DNA from: Rhizophlyctis rosea
Lineage: Eukaryota > Chytridiomycota > Chytridiomycetes > Rhizophlyctidales > Rhizophlyctidaceae
Reading direction: 5' to 3'
DNA: 64,000 bases
Assembly: GCA_027596075.1 (NCBI GenBank)
Contig: JADGJC010000202.1
Coordinates: 3,990 to 67,989, forward strand
The translations under genes were made by a program, and so were the position numbers. Below are positions 53,984-64,000 of the stretch, one piece after another; positions within the stretch are counted from its first letter, which is position 1; the number at the start of each line of letters is the position of its first letter. The notes below the pieces were generated by a model. That model saw only the letters and a list, made by a program, of their open reading frames with translations. It did no database searches and was not told the origin of the DNA.

Positions 53984-56900
53984 CAACTTGGTTCATCTTG
54001 GTTTCATTTCAACCTCTGTCCCCCTCATATCACTTACATTAGACTTCCCAACTTGTCTCGTATCGACCCACACTAGCTATGGCCTTCAACATTGAGTTTC
54101 TGTCTACGCCTCTTCAAACGTTTGGGTGCAGAGCAACAATTCACCTGTTGGCCTTGCACACTCAGTCCATCGACAACTGGTGGAACCAGTGAGCCAAGTA
54201 GCACACCACTAGCCTCACCGTATCACCTTATTGGCGTGCGAAACATCTCCAGAGTTGTCGAAGCCTTGTCTTATATATGCGCTCCCATATCTTCAACCAT
54301 AAACGTCACCAGCGTGCTAATTACGTTCGTTTAAATACGCAACCGCCGCAACAAAACTGGCCTGTACACCTTTTTGTAGCCACTACGCCGTGATAGATAG
54401 AACCTGCCCGAGCAACTCTCTATCCACGCCGGCTTTCAATATTTGAAAAGAAACGACGCACGGATGGGGATCCAAATAATATTCCCTGGGGCCCCTGGCC
54501 CCATTCTTCGCATCAGCTCGGTTTTCGTTGTGATTTAATCAGAAATTAAATGGTCCGGCTTGTTTCCTTCGATAGAATTTATGCGTTCGATCGTCGGAGT
54601 CGTGTCGAGAACTCTGGGGAATATTTTGTAATGCTTTCCGTGGATTATGTTTGCTCGCAGGTCGACCCAGAGGATAAGTCTTTGGAATGCACGGACACTA
54701 AAGTGGACGCTCAAGTACACAATTGGGGACTTCCCCACCTTGATTCCTTGGGGACTTCCCCAGCGCCATCTAGGATCGTTGCTTGTGGGCTTTCCCATTT
54801 TGTCACTCTCTTATATCATTCACACCAAAATGATTTGAATCTGAAAACATTGGACGGGCTTGTGCAATCAAGGCACGTCTGGCCTTCTCCCTCTACTCAG
54901 ATCCAATACAATGATTACACGTTCCAGACATCATGTTCAACTTTCGACATGTCAAATACACAAACTGCAGTTATACACATCCACCAAAGAACTATCCACA
55001 AGTAAATTCACACTTCGCTCATAATGAAAAACATATCAACGACTGCCGAAAAAAACAACTGCCGAAAAACCAGAAACCCACAAACCCCTGAAAAAAAAAT
55101 TGACATAGTTTCCCCCTGTAAAACTTGATATATTTTTCAGACGACGTCCTATTACAACGAGACTTTCTTATTCTGCCACGGTCCATTGTCCTGAAGAGTT
55201 ATTTGTGGTGTCACCACCTCCTGGTGTGCACGTCGTTGAGAAATCGGGGTGTTGATGTCGGTCTTGGACTAGTGGGCTGGAGTTGAGGATGTCGAGTGGT
55301 GTTGATGAGTTGGCCGGTGCGGACTCTCCTGCCTTGAGTGGCTAGGAAAACGCCCTCATCCGTTTGCGGATTTGGGCTTTGAGGGTCGTCAGAGGATGCA
55401 AAGGTCGGTGATGGCGGAGATGAGTTGGGAGAAGAGCAAGCCAGGGTGGGGACGCGTCACATCACAAATTTCGAGACGCGGAGAGTGGTGTTGTTTACAA
55501 TTGCGAGGGAGACTCCACCGCTGTATGCTCTGACTGGATTTTAACAATGAGAGCACACTCCGCAACATAACATTCACACGACAGGTATTTAGATGTGAAA
55601 ATTTTATCATATTCAGATGTGAAGATAGACGTGAAAGTATTGGTATATACAAGTAAAACGTTCCATAATCTTGCAACAATATCGTGCCTCATACAAATCG
55701 ATGCCCTTGCCAAGGATCTTCAAATCTACTCATTGTCCATATCAGCGACTGAACCTTAACCTCACACTCAACCGAAACCAAACTCGAAAGCTGGAGCCGT
55801 GGTAAAGCTCGCTCGCGCCGTTTTGATGAACCCACTCGTTTCCCATATGCAACTGGCTGAGATCTCATATGCGCAATGGCCGAATTCCCATAAACGCAAC
55901 CCATATAGTTGTATAATTGGACCATGCTAGCCTGCAAGAGGCGTGCCCAACAACGTGGCTGCAGGGAGACCAAGGCGCGAGAGCACAGTTACGGGGGTGG
56001 ATTCGTGGCAGTAGTTTCCGTAAAGCTCTGCTGAAGAAAGGGAGGGTAAAGGTAATGAGGGTCATCCAGAATACCTTATGTTCGCAATTCCGCTTGTGGC
56101 TCGCAAGTCCGCCAGAGCTGTTCAAACTGCACAAGGACCATTGGATCAACCTTGTGCCGCAGTGAACGGAAAAGGCCTCGCGTACATCATGCTGCATCCT
56201 TCATGAGGGCACGGGTACTTCTTTTTGTTCACGTTTCGCTGGCAGTTGTTCTCGTGCTTTTTGCGATCGTAGTCTCTTCGAAAGCTACAACACTTTTAAC
56301 AAATCACCACTGAAATGATGGAATAGGAAGTCAGCACCATACCTTTTTCCGCAATCATGACTGCACTCATATGATTCCACCAATGCCGGGTTTTTGTCGC
56401 ACCGTTGATGGTGCGCTGTCATGGCTGTCTTGCTCTTGCATCTGGAAGCGAAAATAAATACCTGCTCAGAATTGGCGGCAAATACATGATGGGTTTACCC
56501 TTTGCCACAAAAGGCACAACGCAAAGTCCTTTTGTCGTTGTCCAGTTCAGCTTCCTTTGCATGTTAGTTCATATGCTGCTTCAAGGACTTCCTCCGCCCC
56601 ATTGCAGATGCCGCCCTGTCACCTCGCACCTGGGATGAAGCCAATGAGGATCCATTCTCAAGATTTACACACCAAGTGCATCATCATACCCTGAATCCAC
56701 ATCCATCAATCTTGCATTCGCCCGTCGCCACGTCGAAAGGTTGGTTGATTTCCTTGGTCTTCTCAAATCGATCATTCATGTCGTCGAGGTATTCGCAGAC
56801 TCTATTTGGAAAAATCAATCACGCTGTTGCTCTTCGATTACCAAAAATGAACGTACGTCATGTGTTCAAACACATTCTCAGGTACCGGTTCCTTTCGCGG

Positions 56901-57935
56901 ACCCACTCGCGGGAGACTTGGGACGTCCTTGCGAGTCGGGAGACTTGTATCCCAAATGGCGCTCGTATCAACTGTGCGACAATTCCGACTCAAATATGAT
57001 TGATTCTAAACATATTGACGTCAGTATGCACAAATCAAGCAAAGAGAAATTGCTTGATTATAACCTACCAAGGTGCGAGAGTTGGGAGCGTGTCCTCCAA
57101 CGCGCTTCGTAACAGCAGGTCCCAACCGCACCTCCATCTGGCGCAGGACACCTTTTCTGATGGCTTTTGGGCTGAGGGTTTTGGGGTCAATCCCGATAGC
57201 CTCCGCCGCCTCTTTCAAGGTTCGTGTGAATGCAGTAGTTGGCGCGGGATCCTCGTTGATGAACTCGCTGTGATTGACAACGAATAAACACCAGGAAGAA
57301 GTTACCACAATGAAATGGAAGTCAACCTACTTGGTCAGTGACACGTTGGGTAGTACTGGCCAATTCAAACACTCGGGCTTAACACGAAAGTCGTTATCTT
57401 CAATGGGATTCTCGGAAACAAACATGCCTCGCAACGAAAACAAAAGGACCAGTGTCGCTCCCAGCGAGGTGTCCTGATCACCGTAGAAAGGAATTGGGAT
57501 GTCCAGCGTTTCGTTCGGGTTCGCCAGTGATACAGATTTCAGGAACGTGTAAGTGATGTTGCCGCCGACGTATTCCACACCAGCGTCAGTCTTCATCAGT
57601 TCGAGTTGGACGGACGACGCACGAAAACCGTATACAGGGGCGGGACGGTTGATCGTATTTTCGGATTTTTTTGTGATCGAATTGATTGCGACGGAAGAGC
57701 ACCTGGATCGAAAGATCAAAAGATAAGTTTAGATTTTCAAGTCTGGAATGAAACAACATCAAAAGTTGAAGTGGCAGCTGGGTTCTGGTTTTGAGCACTA
57801 TTTCAATGGGAAAATCGATGAGAAACACATCGGAAAAGGATACATGAAACAATCAAAACAGTGCATAATGAAAGAGTAAAGGATGTACATACTTTTTGCA
57901 GGGATGCGGACCTAGCACGCGTTCAGTAGTTTGGA

Positions 57936-58026
57936 TGTGTCACGTGATTGGTTAGATAGATAAACATGTGACTGATTTATTAGCTTAGTCAGGATCACGT
58001 GACCCTTATGTAATCACGTCGATCGC
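57936..58026. promoter_or_regulatory. Cluster of CACGTG-type palindromes
   Basis: CACGTG occurs within GTCACGTGATT (about 57940) and ATCACGTGACC (about 57995). A further CACGT lies near 58016. CACGTG is the classic fungal bHLH (Cbf1/Pho4) site. The cluster sits in the frame-free gap between recombinase blocks; function not shown. Confidence 0.35.
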
Positions 58027-58069
58027 TTACGTGTTTTTCTGTCGCACCTGTGCCACCTTGGGTGGTACA

Positions 58070-58094
58070 TATGTGCGTGTGCGTGTGCGTGTTA
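58070..58094 (+). repeat. (TGTGCG)n microsatellite
   Basis: Four units of GTGCGT-type hexamer in a row. Simple sequence without coding role. Confidence 0.7.
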
Positions 58095-58564
58095 TGTTGT
58101 TCATTATTCAATTATCTCAATATACATCCAAACAGTTAACTTTACCGTTGCATTTGAGTGTGTATTGCTTCAAGCAGGTCTATTGACTTTTCTCCATCAC
58201 TCTCGTCTTCCTTCTCTTGATAGTATAATTCCGCTAGAAATACTTCCAAATCCTCAACCGTCGGACAATATTCCCACACCTTGTCTTTCTCCGAGATGAG
58301 TTTCTTTGCCATCAACCACTCCGTCCAAATCTCCACTGTATGCTTGTAAGCGATTTTGGTTGCTTCGGCGATGTTTGCTCCGGCCACTTTTTGCCTCAGT
58401 GCATTGATTTTCTGGATTGAGGTACTGCCGAAGTTGTTACGCTGCCGAATTTCACCAGGGAGAGCGGTCAGATGGGCGGATCGGGCGGGTACATTAGAGG
58501 CGAGGAATTGAGGATTTGGGATGGGGAGAGGGCGTTGGTTTATGACTAAGCGGTCGGGATTCAT

Positions 58565-60002
58565 GGCGCCAGCTGAATATGAGGAAAGAAGATGTATTTT
58601 GGTGTTAAGTCAAAGGAAGTCTCATCACAAATTCGCCATATACAAGGCCAGTAGGAAAAAATTGGGTCCCATGTCCTTTATTCATGTCCTTTTACAAGGG
58701 AAACTTTTTTGCCAGACTGTTTCGTTGGACGTCTGTAACGAGTTGGGATAAAGCTCGCTTTTGGACAGATCCCAATGGTTTTTTTCAGTCACCCCATCTC
58801 CATCGTCGGTCGTTTGCCACTCTCACTACCTAATCAGATCTAACACTTTTTTCAGAGCTGAAAACACACCTTTTGAGGTATCTTATGAGAAAGAGATGTA
58901 CTTCCACTTTTTGACAAATATGAGTGGTGGTAAGGCAGTGAGAGAGAGACTGTTGCGCGAACTAAGATACAGGCTTCAATGTGGAGGAAGAAGAGGAACC
59001 AGATGGAAGTTGTTAAACAGTGGAGGTGAATACAGTTTGTGGGGACCGTGGGAAAGCGAGGAACTGTCCTGGGAAGGTGGAGCTTGCTTGTAGTGGCATG
59101 GCTTTGAGAGACGTCGCAGACCTTGAGTGTATCTTGGGTTTTGTGTGAGTACTATGAGTTCTGACTCCTGAGAGGGCTTGAAGGAAACATTACAAGATTG
59201 CAGAGCGTGAGAGAGCCTCTGTCTTTGACAGCGCGCAAAAATTTCCATTTTGGGCTAAAGTGCAGGCTCAACACGGTGAGGTAAATAAACAAGCCAAGCC
59301 ACAAATTTGTGCCAACGCGAGGGCTCGTCTCATGGCCGGACTTGAGCCTCAATAAGCGGGACCAAAGCCACGCGCAAGCCAAAGGGTCCAAGCCCAGCAA
59401 CAGGCTTACACTCATAATGGCGTTGCTCCACACCATCACAGGGTATTAAAGGATGCTGTCGTAATAGTCATGCAGAGGGAAAAACATGATACTCTGGCCC
59501 AAACACTTAGTCAAATTTTCGCCGGAAGCAGTTGGCACTGGCCCACCAACCTACCAACCCCAGTCCATCATAGCATTATTTCCATTACAAGGCAATTCCG
59601 CACACCACCAAAAATAACGATCCTTCATTGAAATTATCTGCCTTCAGCTTCAATCTTTTGGTTGTATATGTAGTATGTTGCATATAAGAATTGATAATGA
59701 GATAATGTTCAAAAACTTATGTCGGCCTTGTCAATTTGAAGAAATACGCGTCAGGCACGGAGGGCTTGGCGAGGCTTGAATCCGGCCACGACACGAACCC
59801 CTCAACGGGTCCCCTAAGCCACATGATTGATTGATCATAGGGACTGAGAAGATTTGACCCAACCGGCTCACTTAAGCCAATAGGCCTGAGAAAATTGTAA
59901 AGAAACAGCAAGGGGGAGAGGGGGAGGGGGTGGTATTTATAGAATTTTGGAAGGGAGGCTTGGCAAAAAGCTGCTGAGCAAAAAGCGCAGTTTTGCTGAG
60001 TC
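58565..60002. other. Gene-poor region
   Basis: No gene or RNA is supported; overlapping frames on both strands have no domain or splice consistency. Confidence 0.4.
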
Positions 60003-60088
60003 GGGATTCGAACCAGGGCCGGCGGATGCGCACGCGGTTGGTGGTAGATCGCCAAAGCAAATTGTCGCAGTTGGGATTCGAACCAGGG
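60003..60088 (-). repeat. Paired direct repeats resembling tRNA box B
   Basis: GGGATTCGAACCAGGG occurs at 60003-60018 and 60073-60088, 70 bp apart. On the minus strand it reads CCTGGTTCGAATCCC, the consensus of a tRNA T-arm with Pol III box B. Neither copy has a complete cloverleaf that I can fold. These may be tRNA-derived SINE or pseudo-tRNA fragments. Confidence 0.45.
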
Positions 60089-62209
60089 TCTTCCAAAACG
60101 CCACGGGTGCGGAGGATAGTGACGTATTAGTGAGGACCTCAAGAGAAGGCAGATGCGGTATCTGTGATGCCATCCATATATCTGTTGTAAGTCGGGAGGC
60201 CTGTGCCTTGGTTTTGCCTCAGAGTATTCGTACGAACAGTTTACACTTCATCAGCTTTAAATCTCAAGTCGTGTCGGTACTGAGGCCTATGAGGGGAGCG
60301 CGGGGGCGCTTCGGGACAAGATCAGGGTGTCGGTGATGACTAATCACACACCGGCTTTGAAAAACTTCCCTCTCCATATGCGCTTCTTGGTGGTCCACTT
60401 AGACGCATAGCCAACCTGACTATTGAAGCGGTCATAAATGTGATGTGTAGATTCAAAACGGACGTGATTGAAATGGGGGAAACTCCACACGACATCTCGT
60501 ATGAATTGAACATCATGGGCTGGAAGACCAAGTCCACTGGCTTCTCTCCTGGATGAGGAAAAGGCAATCGTTATTCAACAAGGGCGATGTGGTCGACTTT
60601 ATCGCTTCAGAGAAAGCTTCATATTTTACAGTGATGGCCGGACATGGCATAAAGATGGAATGTGAACGAAGAAAGAGAAGGAGAAGCTTTGGACTTTGAA
60701 TTGAATATTGAAGTAGCGCATAGCTTCATTTTCCTGCTTGGAAATAAGTGATATGCAAACATATTATTGGCAATTGCTTTGCGGCATTTGTTTTTTCTTT
60801 TTTGACTTTTTTTATTGGATAAGGCCGGGTTTGGATAGGACCCTGGTGCAGAATGGGGCATTGCATAACTGTGCCACTGGCAGCATTTGTGACACAGACA
60901 AGCAGGCAAGGTTCTGGGCAAGGTTGAAATTCGGCCCCCTCACCGAAGGTTTCTCCTTTCCCACCCAAAAGACTCGGATCTGTCGAATCTTTAGCATGCT
61001 CACATGCTGGAGACTCCGGAAAGGACGAACTTAAGCCAATGTAGAAGGAGAGAACTGAAATCCTCTCTTCCTGATATCAACACATACTCGTCTTTTTTTT
61101 CCTGAGATTGTTTCTTTTACCTGTTCGCGCGCTTGGAAACAAGCGTGTGAACTCGGTGCAGCAATGACGAACCTTTATTGCCTGGAGAAAGTCGACCGCA
61201 AGAATCGAGCTGCCCAGTCTTCTTGCTTTTGTTGGCAGCCTACCTTGACAGCCTACCTGAACCCCGCCTTTGGGCGGTTTGGGGCAGATGGGCCTCTTGT
61301 CGAGGAATGATGGTTCGGCAATTGTGGGTTGGTTGGTTGATGTGCTCGACTTGCAGGATATGGTCACTTTCGATGAAGGCCATAGTTTTCAATCTGAGCT
61401 GCGACCTCTTTTTGTTCCATTCCTTGCTTTCCTTTCTCTTGCTTGAGTGGCCCTACTCGACTTGTTCAAACAAACTTTTCCCTCTCTTTCGATCTTCCTT
61501 CTCATCTGACCTCCACCCGAGCTAGATCATACCACCTAGCAGTACTGAAAAGGTACGGTATTGCAAGGCTATACGTTACTCTTTAGCCTAGATGGCGACG
61601 GGCAGCGCGAACGAAAAGGGGACATATTCTTTCAACATGGAACGATTTCATACCGACCACATAGCGGCTTTACGTTGGATAGCCATTCACCTGCAATGTT
61701 CTTGCGGCGATGCTTACGACGTGTATACGACGTGCCATAAACGTGGGGTGCCATTCCATGGCATTAAACTTCTCACGAAAAGGGTTCTGTCAAGAGTCAG
61801 CCCTTTTGGGTTCTGAGATGCGTGTGGAGCACTAGTTTCGTTCTGGCGTTGGGAGTGCGAACCGGATCTCGTCGCCTGCTGGGCTGGGTAGTGTAGTTGT
61901 ACTAGTTGGACGGATGTAGTTCATGTTACTACTCGAAGATGGGAGGCAGCGGTATGCTGGCGTCATTCCTCTGAACACGTACTAACTTTTCTTCTTCGTT
62001 CTTCCTGGTTCTTTCGGCACCGGCGACGGCCAAGCCTTTGGATGTGAGAGTGAAAGTGAGAGTGCGAGAGGTGAGTGAAAGACAAATACGGAAGCTTCGA
62101 TGAGATGCCCTGCAGCAGAAGTAGAATGAAGGACCTGAGCAAGTCCTTAAACTGCCTGAGTGGAAACTGCCCGTGTTGCCCGTGACGAAGAGTCGAAGCT
62201 TTCGTGGAC
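60089..62209. other. Gene-poor region
   Basis: No gene with recognisable domains. One short ATG frame (61592-61816, 74 codons) is Cys/His-containing but too short and isolated to support as a gene. Confidence 0.4.
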
Positions 62210-62581
62210 GTTAATCAAGTGGATTCGGCAACAGTGCACGGAATATGCGACACTGACCAGTAGTGGACTTTTGTGGACCACTTTTTCGTGGACATTCTCT
62301 GAATGGGAGCTGGCAACAGTGTAGCCAATACGGACACTGACCAGTTGTGGACTATTTTGTGGACTTTTTTTGTGGAGCTGGCAACGGTGGAGCCCGCATG
62401 GACACCGACCAGTAGTGGATATCTGTGGACTTTGTGAAGCTTGGAACGGTGTAGCCAATAAGGACAGTGGATAGAAATGAACTTTGTGGAACTGGAGCTT
62501 GCAACGAGCCTGCATGACAGAAACTAGTAGTACATTCTGGTGGAGTTGGCAACGGTGGAGCCAATATGGACCGACCAACAA
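62210..62581. repeat. Degenerate minisatellite, about 55-70 bp unit
   Basis: About six diverged units share GGAGCTGGCAACGGTG, GTAGCCAATA and GGACACTGACCAGTAGTGGA, separated by GTGGACTTTGTGGA-like spacers (starts near 62221, 62306, 62375, 62438, 62490, 62541). The array opens a long minus-strand frame that I treat as an artefact of the repeat. Confidence 0.7.
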
Positions 62582-63415
62582 GGGGTTGCGGGGAGTAGAC
62601 GGACTGGGTTGAGGTTTGGGACTGATATTTCATCAGGTGAGTGAGGCAGCAGAAGGAATCTCAGGTATCCAGTCTCTTGCTCGCGGTATGATACCCGGAA
62701 CGTATGAGTCCGGTCAAAACGGCCCCTTGCGGACTCGGGTCCCTTCGGGGAGGCCGAGTGTAAGGTCGCTGGCCAGGAAATGTCTTCCTTTTTCGGGAGG
62801 AGCCGCGGAAGGGATTTGGCCGGATGCTGCCTCTGATTTCATGTGTTGGTCGTTGATTTTGGTTACTACCACCATCTTCTTTTGTGATCAGTCAAGTATC
62901 ACCTGCGAACACACACAACTTCACCGTCCCGCAATTTCACAACAATCAACACCTCCCGCTTGTTGCCTTCCCTTCTTAGAACCTCAAGTACCGGCCAACC
63001 AAGTTGTCCATGTTGTCCATCCATCGCCCATGGCCCCGCAATTATCCACCTGACCGCAAACATCCATCGCTCTCCTTGCCCCACCCATCCGGCAATAACC
63101 GTCCACATCTGTTCAATCCAAACGTCCCCATCTCCTTCCCGCAACGCCCTTCCACTCGCTCAAGCTTCCAAGAAACACAAGCCCGCAGCTTGAGCGGTCC
63201 ATCAAGTCATAGTCAGTAGTATATAGTTGGTTTCGTGCGAAGGAAGTTGTCGGAAAGGAGACGGCGGACACGACATGGTGGGATGGTGCAAGTTAGGGTT
63301 GGGCGGGATTGATAGATTAGGCTGGGATGGTGCTACGTCATTTGCGGATGTGTAGGTAAGAAAACCTTTCGGAATCCAAGCTTGCAATTTAACGTGTATC
63401 AGCATTGGTTCCATT
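62582..63415. other. Region without supported gene
   Basis: Proline/Ser-rich frames on both strands are seen but none has a domain. Part of it may be downstream sequence of the small gene at 63416-63806. Confidence 0.35.
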
Positions 63416-63806
63416 TTATTTAGGACAGATACGTCGAAATCGTTGCGATGGTCCAAGGAAATTATGGAAGGGGTGAAAGAGCCGGTGGACTCTCGACTTC
63501 TTCACTGGTTTAGATTTGGCGGAACTCTGTTGCTGGTTTTCGTCTTCTCTTTGGGGGGAAACTACTTTTCGGACTTTTGCCCTTGGCGGGGTTTGCTCTC
63601 GAAACATCATGTACTTCTGTCGATGGCTGCCTTCGCGGAAGGGAACTATTGCTCTTGTCGACTGCATGAGAATCATGTAGCCCTGGTCCCTTGGGGGATC
63701 GCACCTGTGTCGGGTGGAGGAGGATTCGAATCCCTCCCGGGGTAATATATCCTACGGCAGCACCTTCGACGTCGACATCTAACAAGCTTTCATTCCTTCC
63801 ATTCAT
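63416..63806 (-). CDS. Small basic protein, unknown (two exons)
   Basis: Exon 63705-63806 from its ATG reads MNGRNESLLDVDVEGAAVGY then ITPGGIRILLHPTQ. A 43-nt GT..AG intron in phase 0 joins it to 63416-63661 (STRAIVPFREGSHRQKYMMF, REQTPPRAKVRKVVSP, ending in an Arg/His-rich tail). The total is 348 nt (115 aa). No family recognised. The clean splice phase and even composition suggest a real gene, and further exons downstream towards 63200 are possible. An internal GGGATTCGAATCC palindrome at about 63718 resembles a tRNA box B but lies within the coding sequence. Confidence 0.4.
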
Positions 63807-64000
63807 GGAGGGACGAAAGGTATGCTATTAACTTGGCACCACCAGGTATGCATTAGCATGCGTTCTATTATTTGTGGGGCACGAACCACAATAAGACCAG
63901 GACCAAGTGGATAGATTTAGCATACCGACACTGGGACCTGGCGGTTTTTCAAGAGGAGCGGAATCTGGGGTTGCAGGGATGCTGGGACTGAACGCATCAA

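Larger units (their letters stand above)
52857..57020. other. Gene-poor accessory region, about 4.2 kb
   Basis: Apart from the short repeat and the hairpin listed separately, I support no gene here. Open frames of 70-150 codons overlap on both strands without domains or a consistent exon chain. Decayed mobile DNA is a reasonable guess next to the recombinase remnant. Confidence 0.4.
57021..58564 (-). mobile_element. Tyrosine recombinase gene, Crypton-like (probably decayed)
   Basis: Three blocks on the minus strand fit a tyrosine recombinase. Block 1 (ATG 58564 to a GTAAAG donor near 58143) resembles the N-terminal core-binding domain: NIAEATKIAYKHTVEIWTEW, CPTVEDLEVFLAELYYQ. Block 2 (57327-57719) has YGFRASSVQLELMKTDAGVE and the strand-rich FLKSVSLANPNETLDIPIPF; GFR could hold the first catalytic Arg. 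Block 3 (57021-57290, after a CACAG acceptor) has LSPKAIRKGVLRQ, RVGGHAPNSRTLVGYNQ, matching the RxxR/GGH...Y end with the Tyr nucleophile. Such genes are carried by Cryptons, DNA transposons common in fungi. A gap of about 425 bp without frame separates blocks 1 and 2; the catalytic His before the second Arg is Lys. No target-site repeats identified. Confidence 0.45.

Noticed and set aside
55865..56197. 110-codon minus-strand frame and its plus-strand partner
   Set aside because: Both strands are open together, as expected by chance in GC-biased DNA. No domain or splice chain.
61592..61816. 74-codon plus-strand frame with ATG and Cys residues (QCSCGDAYDVYTTC)
   Set aside because: Too short and isolated, without splice partners or a clear zinc motif.
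63690..63745. tRNA-like T-arm GGGATTCGAATCC
   Set aside because: The palindrome lies within a spliced small coding region and no cloverleaf forms around it.
1..64000. CRISPR arrays, operons, riboswitches, bacterial attachment sites
   Set aside because: The intron-rich eukaryotic gene structure throughout excludes a prokaryotic reading, and no regularly spaced array was seen.

Overview
The window looks like nuclear DNA of a zoosporic (flagellated) true fungus, most likely a chytrid. It carries an axonemal dynein assembly factor (DNAAF11/LRRC6) together with typically fungal genes: a KIN1-type kinase, an EHD3-type 3-hydroxyisobutyryl-CoA hydrolase and a Dim-5/Clr4-type SET protein. Genes are dense and intron-rich. 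Most introns are 43-100 nt with GT..AG ends, so I rebuilt coding regions by splicing. For ten of them the exon sum is an exact multiple of three. || LAYOUT. 1-4.9 kb: 3' part of DNAAF11 (+), a ZC3HC1/NIPA-type zinc-finger gene (-) and a 12-exon HIBCH/EHD3 gene (+). 5.2-19.9 kb: five tandem minus-strand copies of one gene family I do not recognise. Only copy C is complete: seven exons, 807 aa, with coiled coil, winged-helix-like segment, a segment resembling an OTU protease fold without its catalytic residues, a bipartite NLS and a second winged-helix-like domain. Copies A, B and E have lost different internal domains, and copy D has two nonsense codons and a frameshift. 20.4-24.9 kb: a compact SET-domain methyltransferase (+) and two tandem DEK_C-like nuclear protein genes (-), the distal one with a premature TGA. 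25.1-29.8 kb: intron-containing tRNA-Tyr and a 1062-aa KIN1-type kinase (-). 29.8-37.4 kb: a gene-poor stretch, a bromodomain gene, one degenerate unknown gene and one small unknown gene. 37.7-47.5 kb: valyl-tRNA synthetase (-) and pyruvate carboxylase (+), divergently arranged. 47.7-52.9 kb: a fragment of an F-box-type gene, a retroelement-like remnant, the full F-box gene and NSRP1. 53-64 kb: mostly non-coding or decayed DNA with short repeats, a perfect hairpin, a Crypton-like tyrosine recombinase remnant, a minisatellite and a small unknown gene. || HOW IT FITS. HIBCH (valine breakdown), ValRS (valine charging) and pyruvate carboxylase (anaplerosis) are housekeeping genes without operon-like linkage. 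The accessory interest is the 15-kb tandem cluster: a locally duplicated, probably nuclear, rapidly decaying family with domain shuffling by deletion. The strongest candidates for something undescribed are the pseudo-OTU domain, the dual-frame exon in copy C and the shared upstream elements. All functional statements about this family are inference from sequence patterns read by eye; no database search was run.
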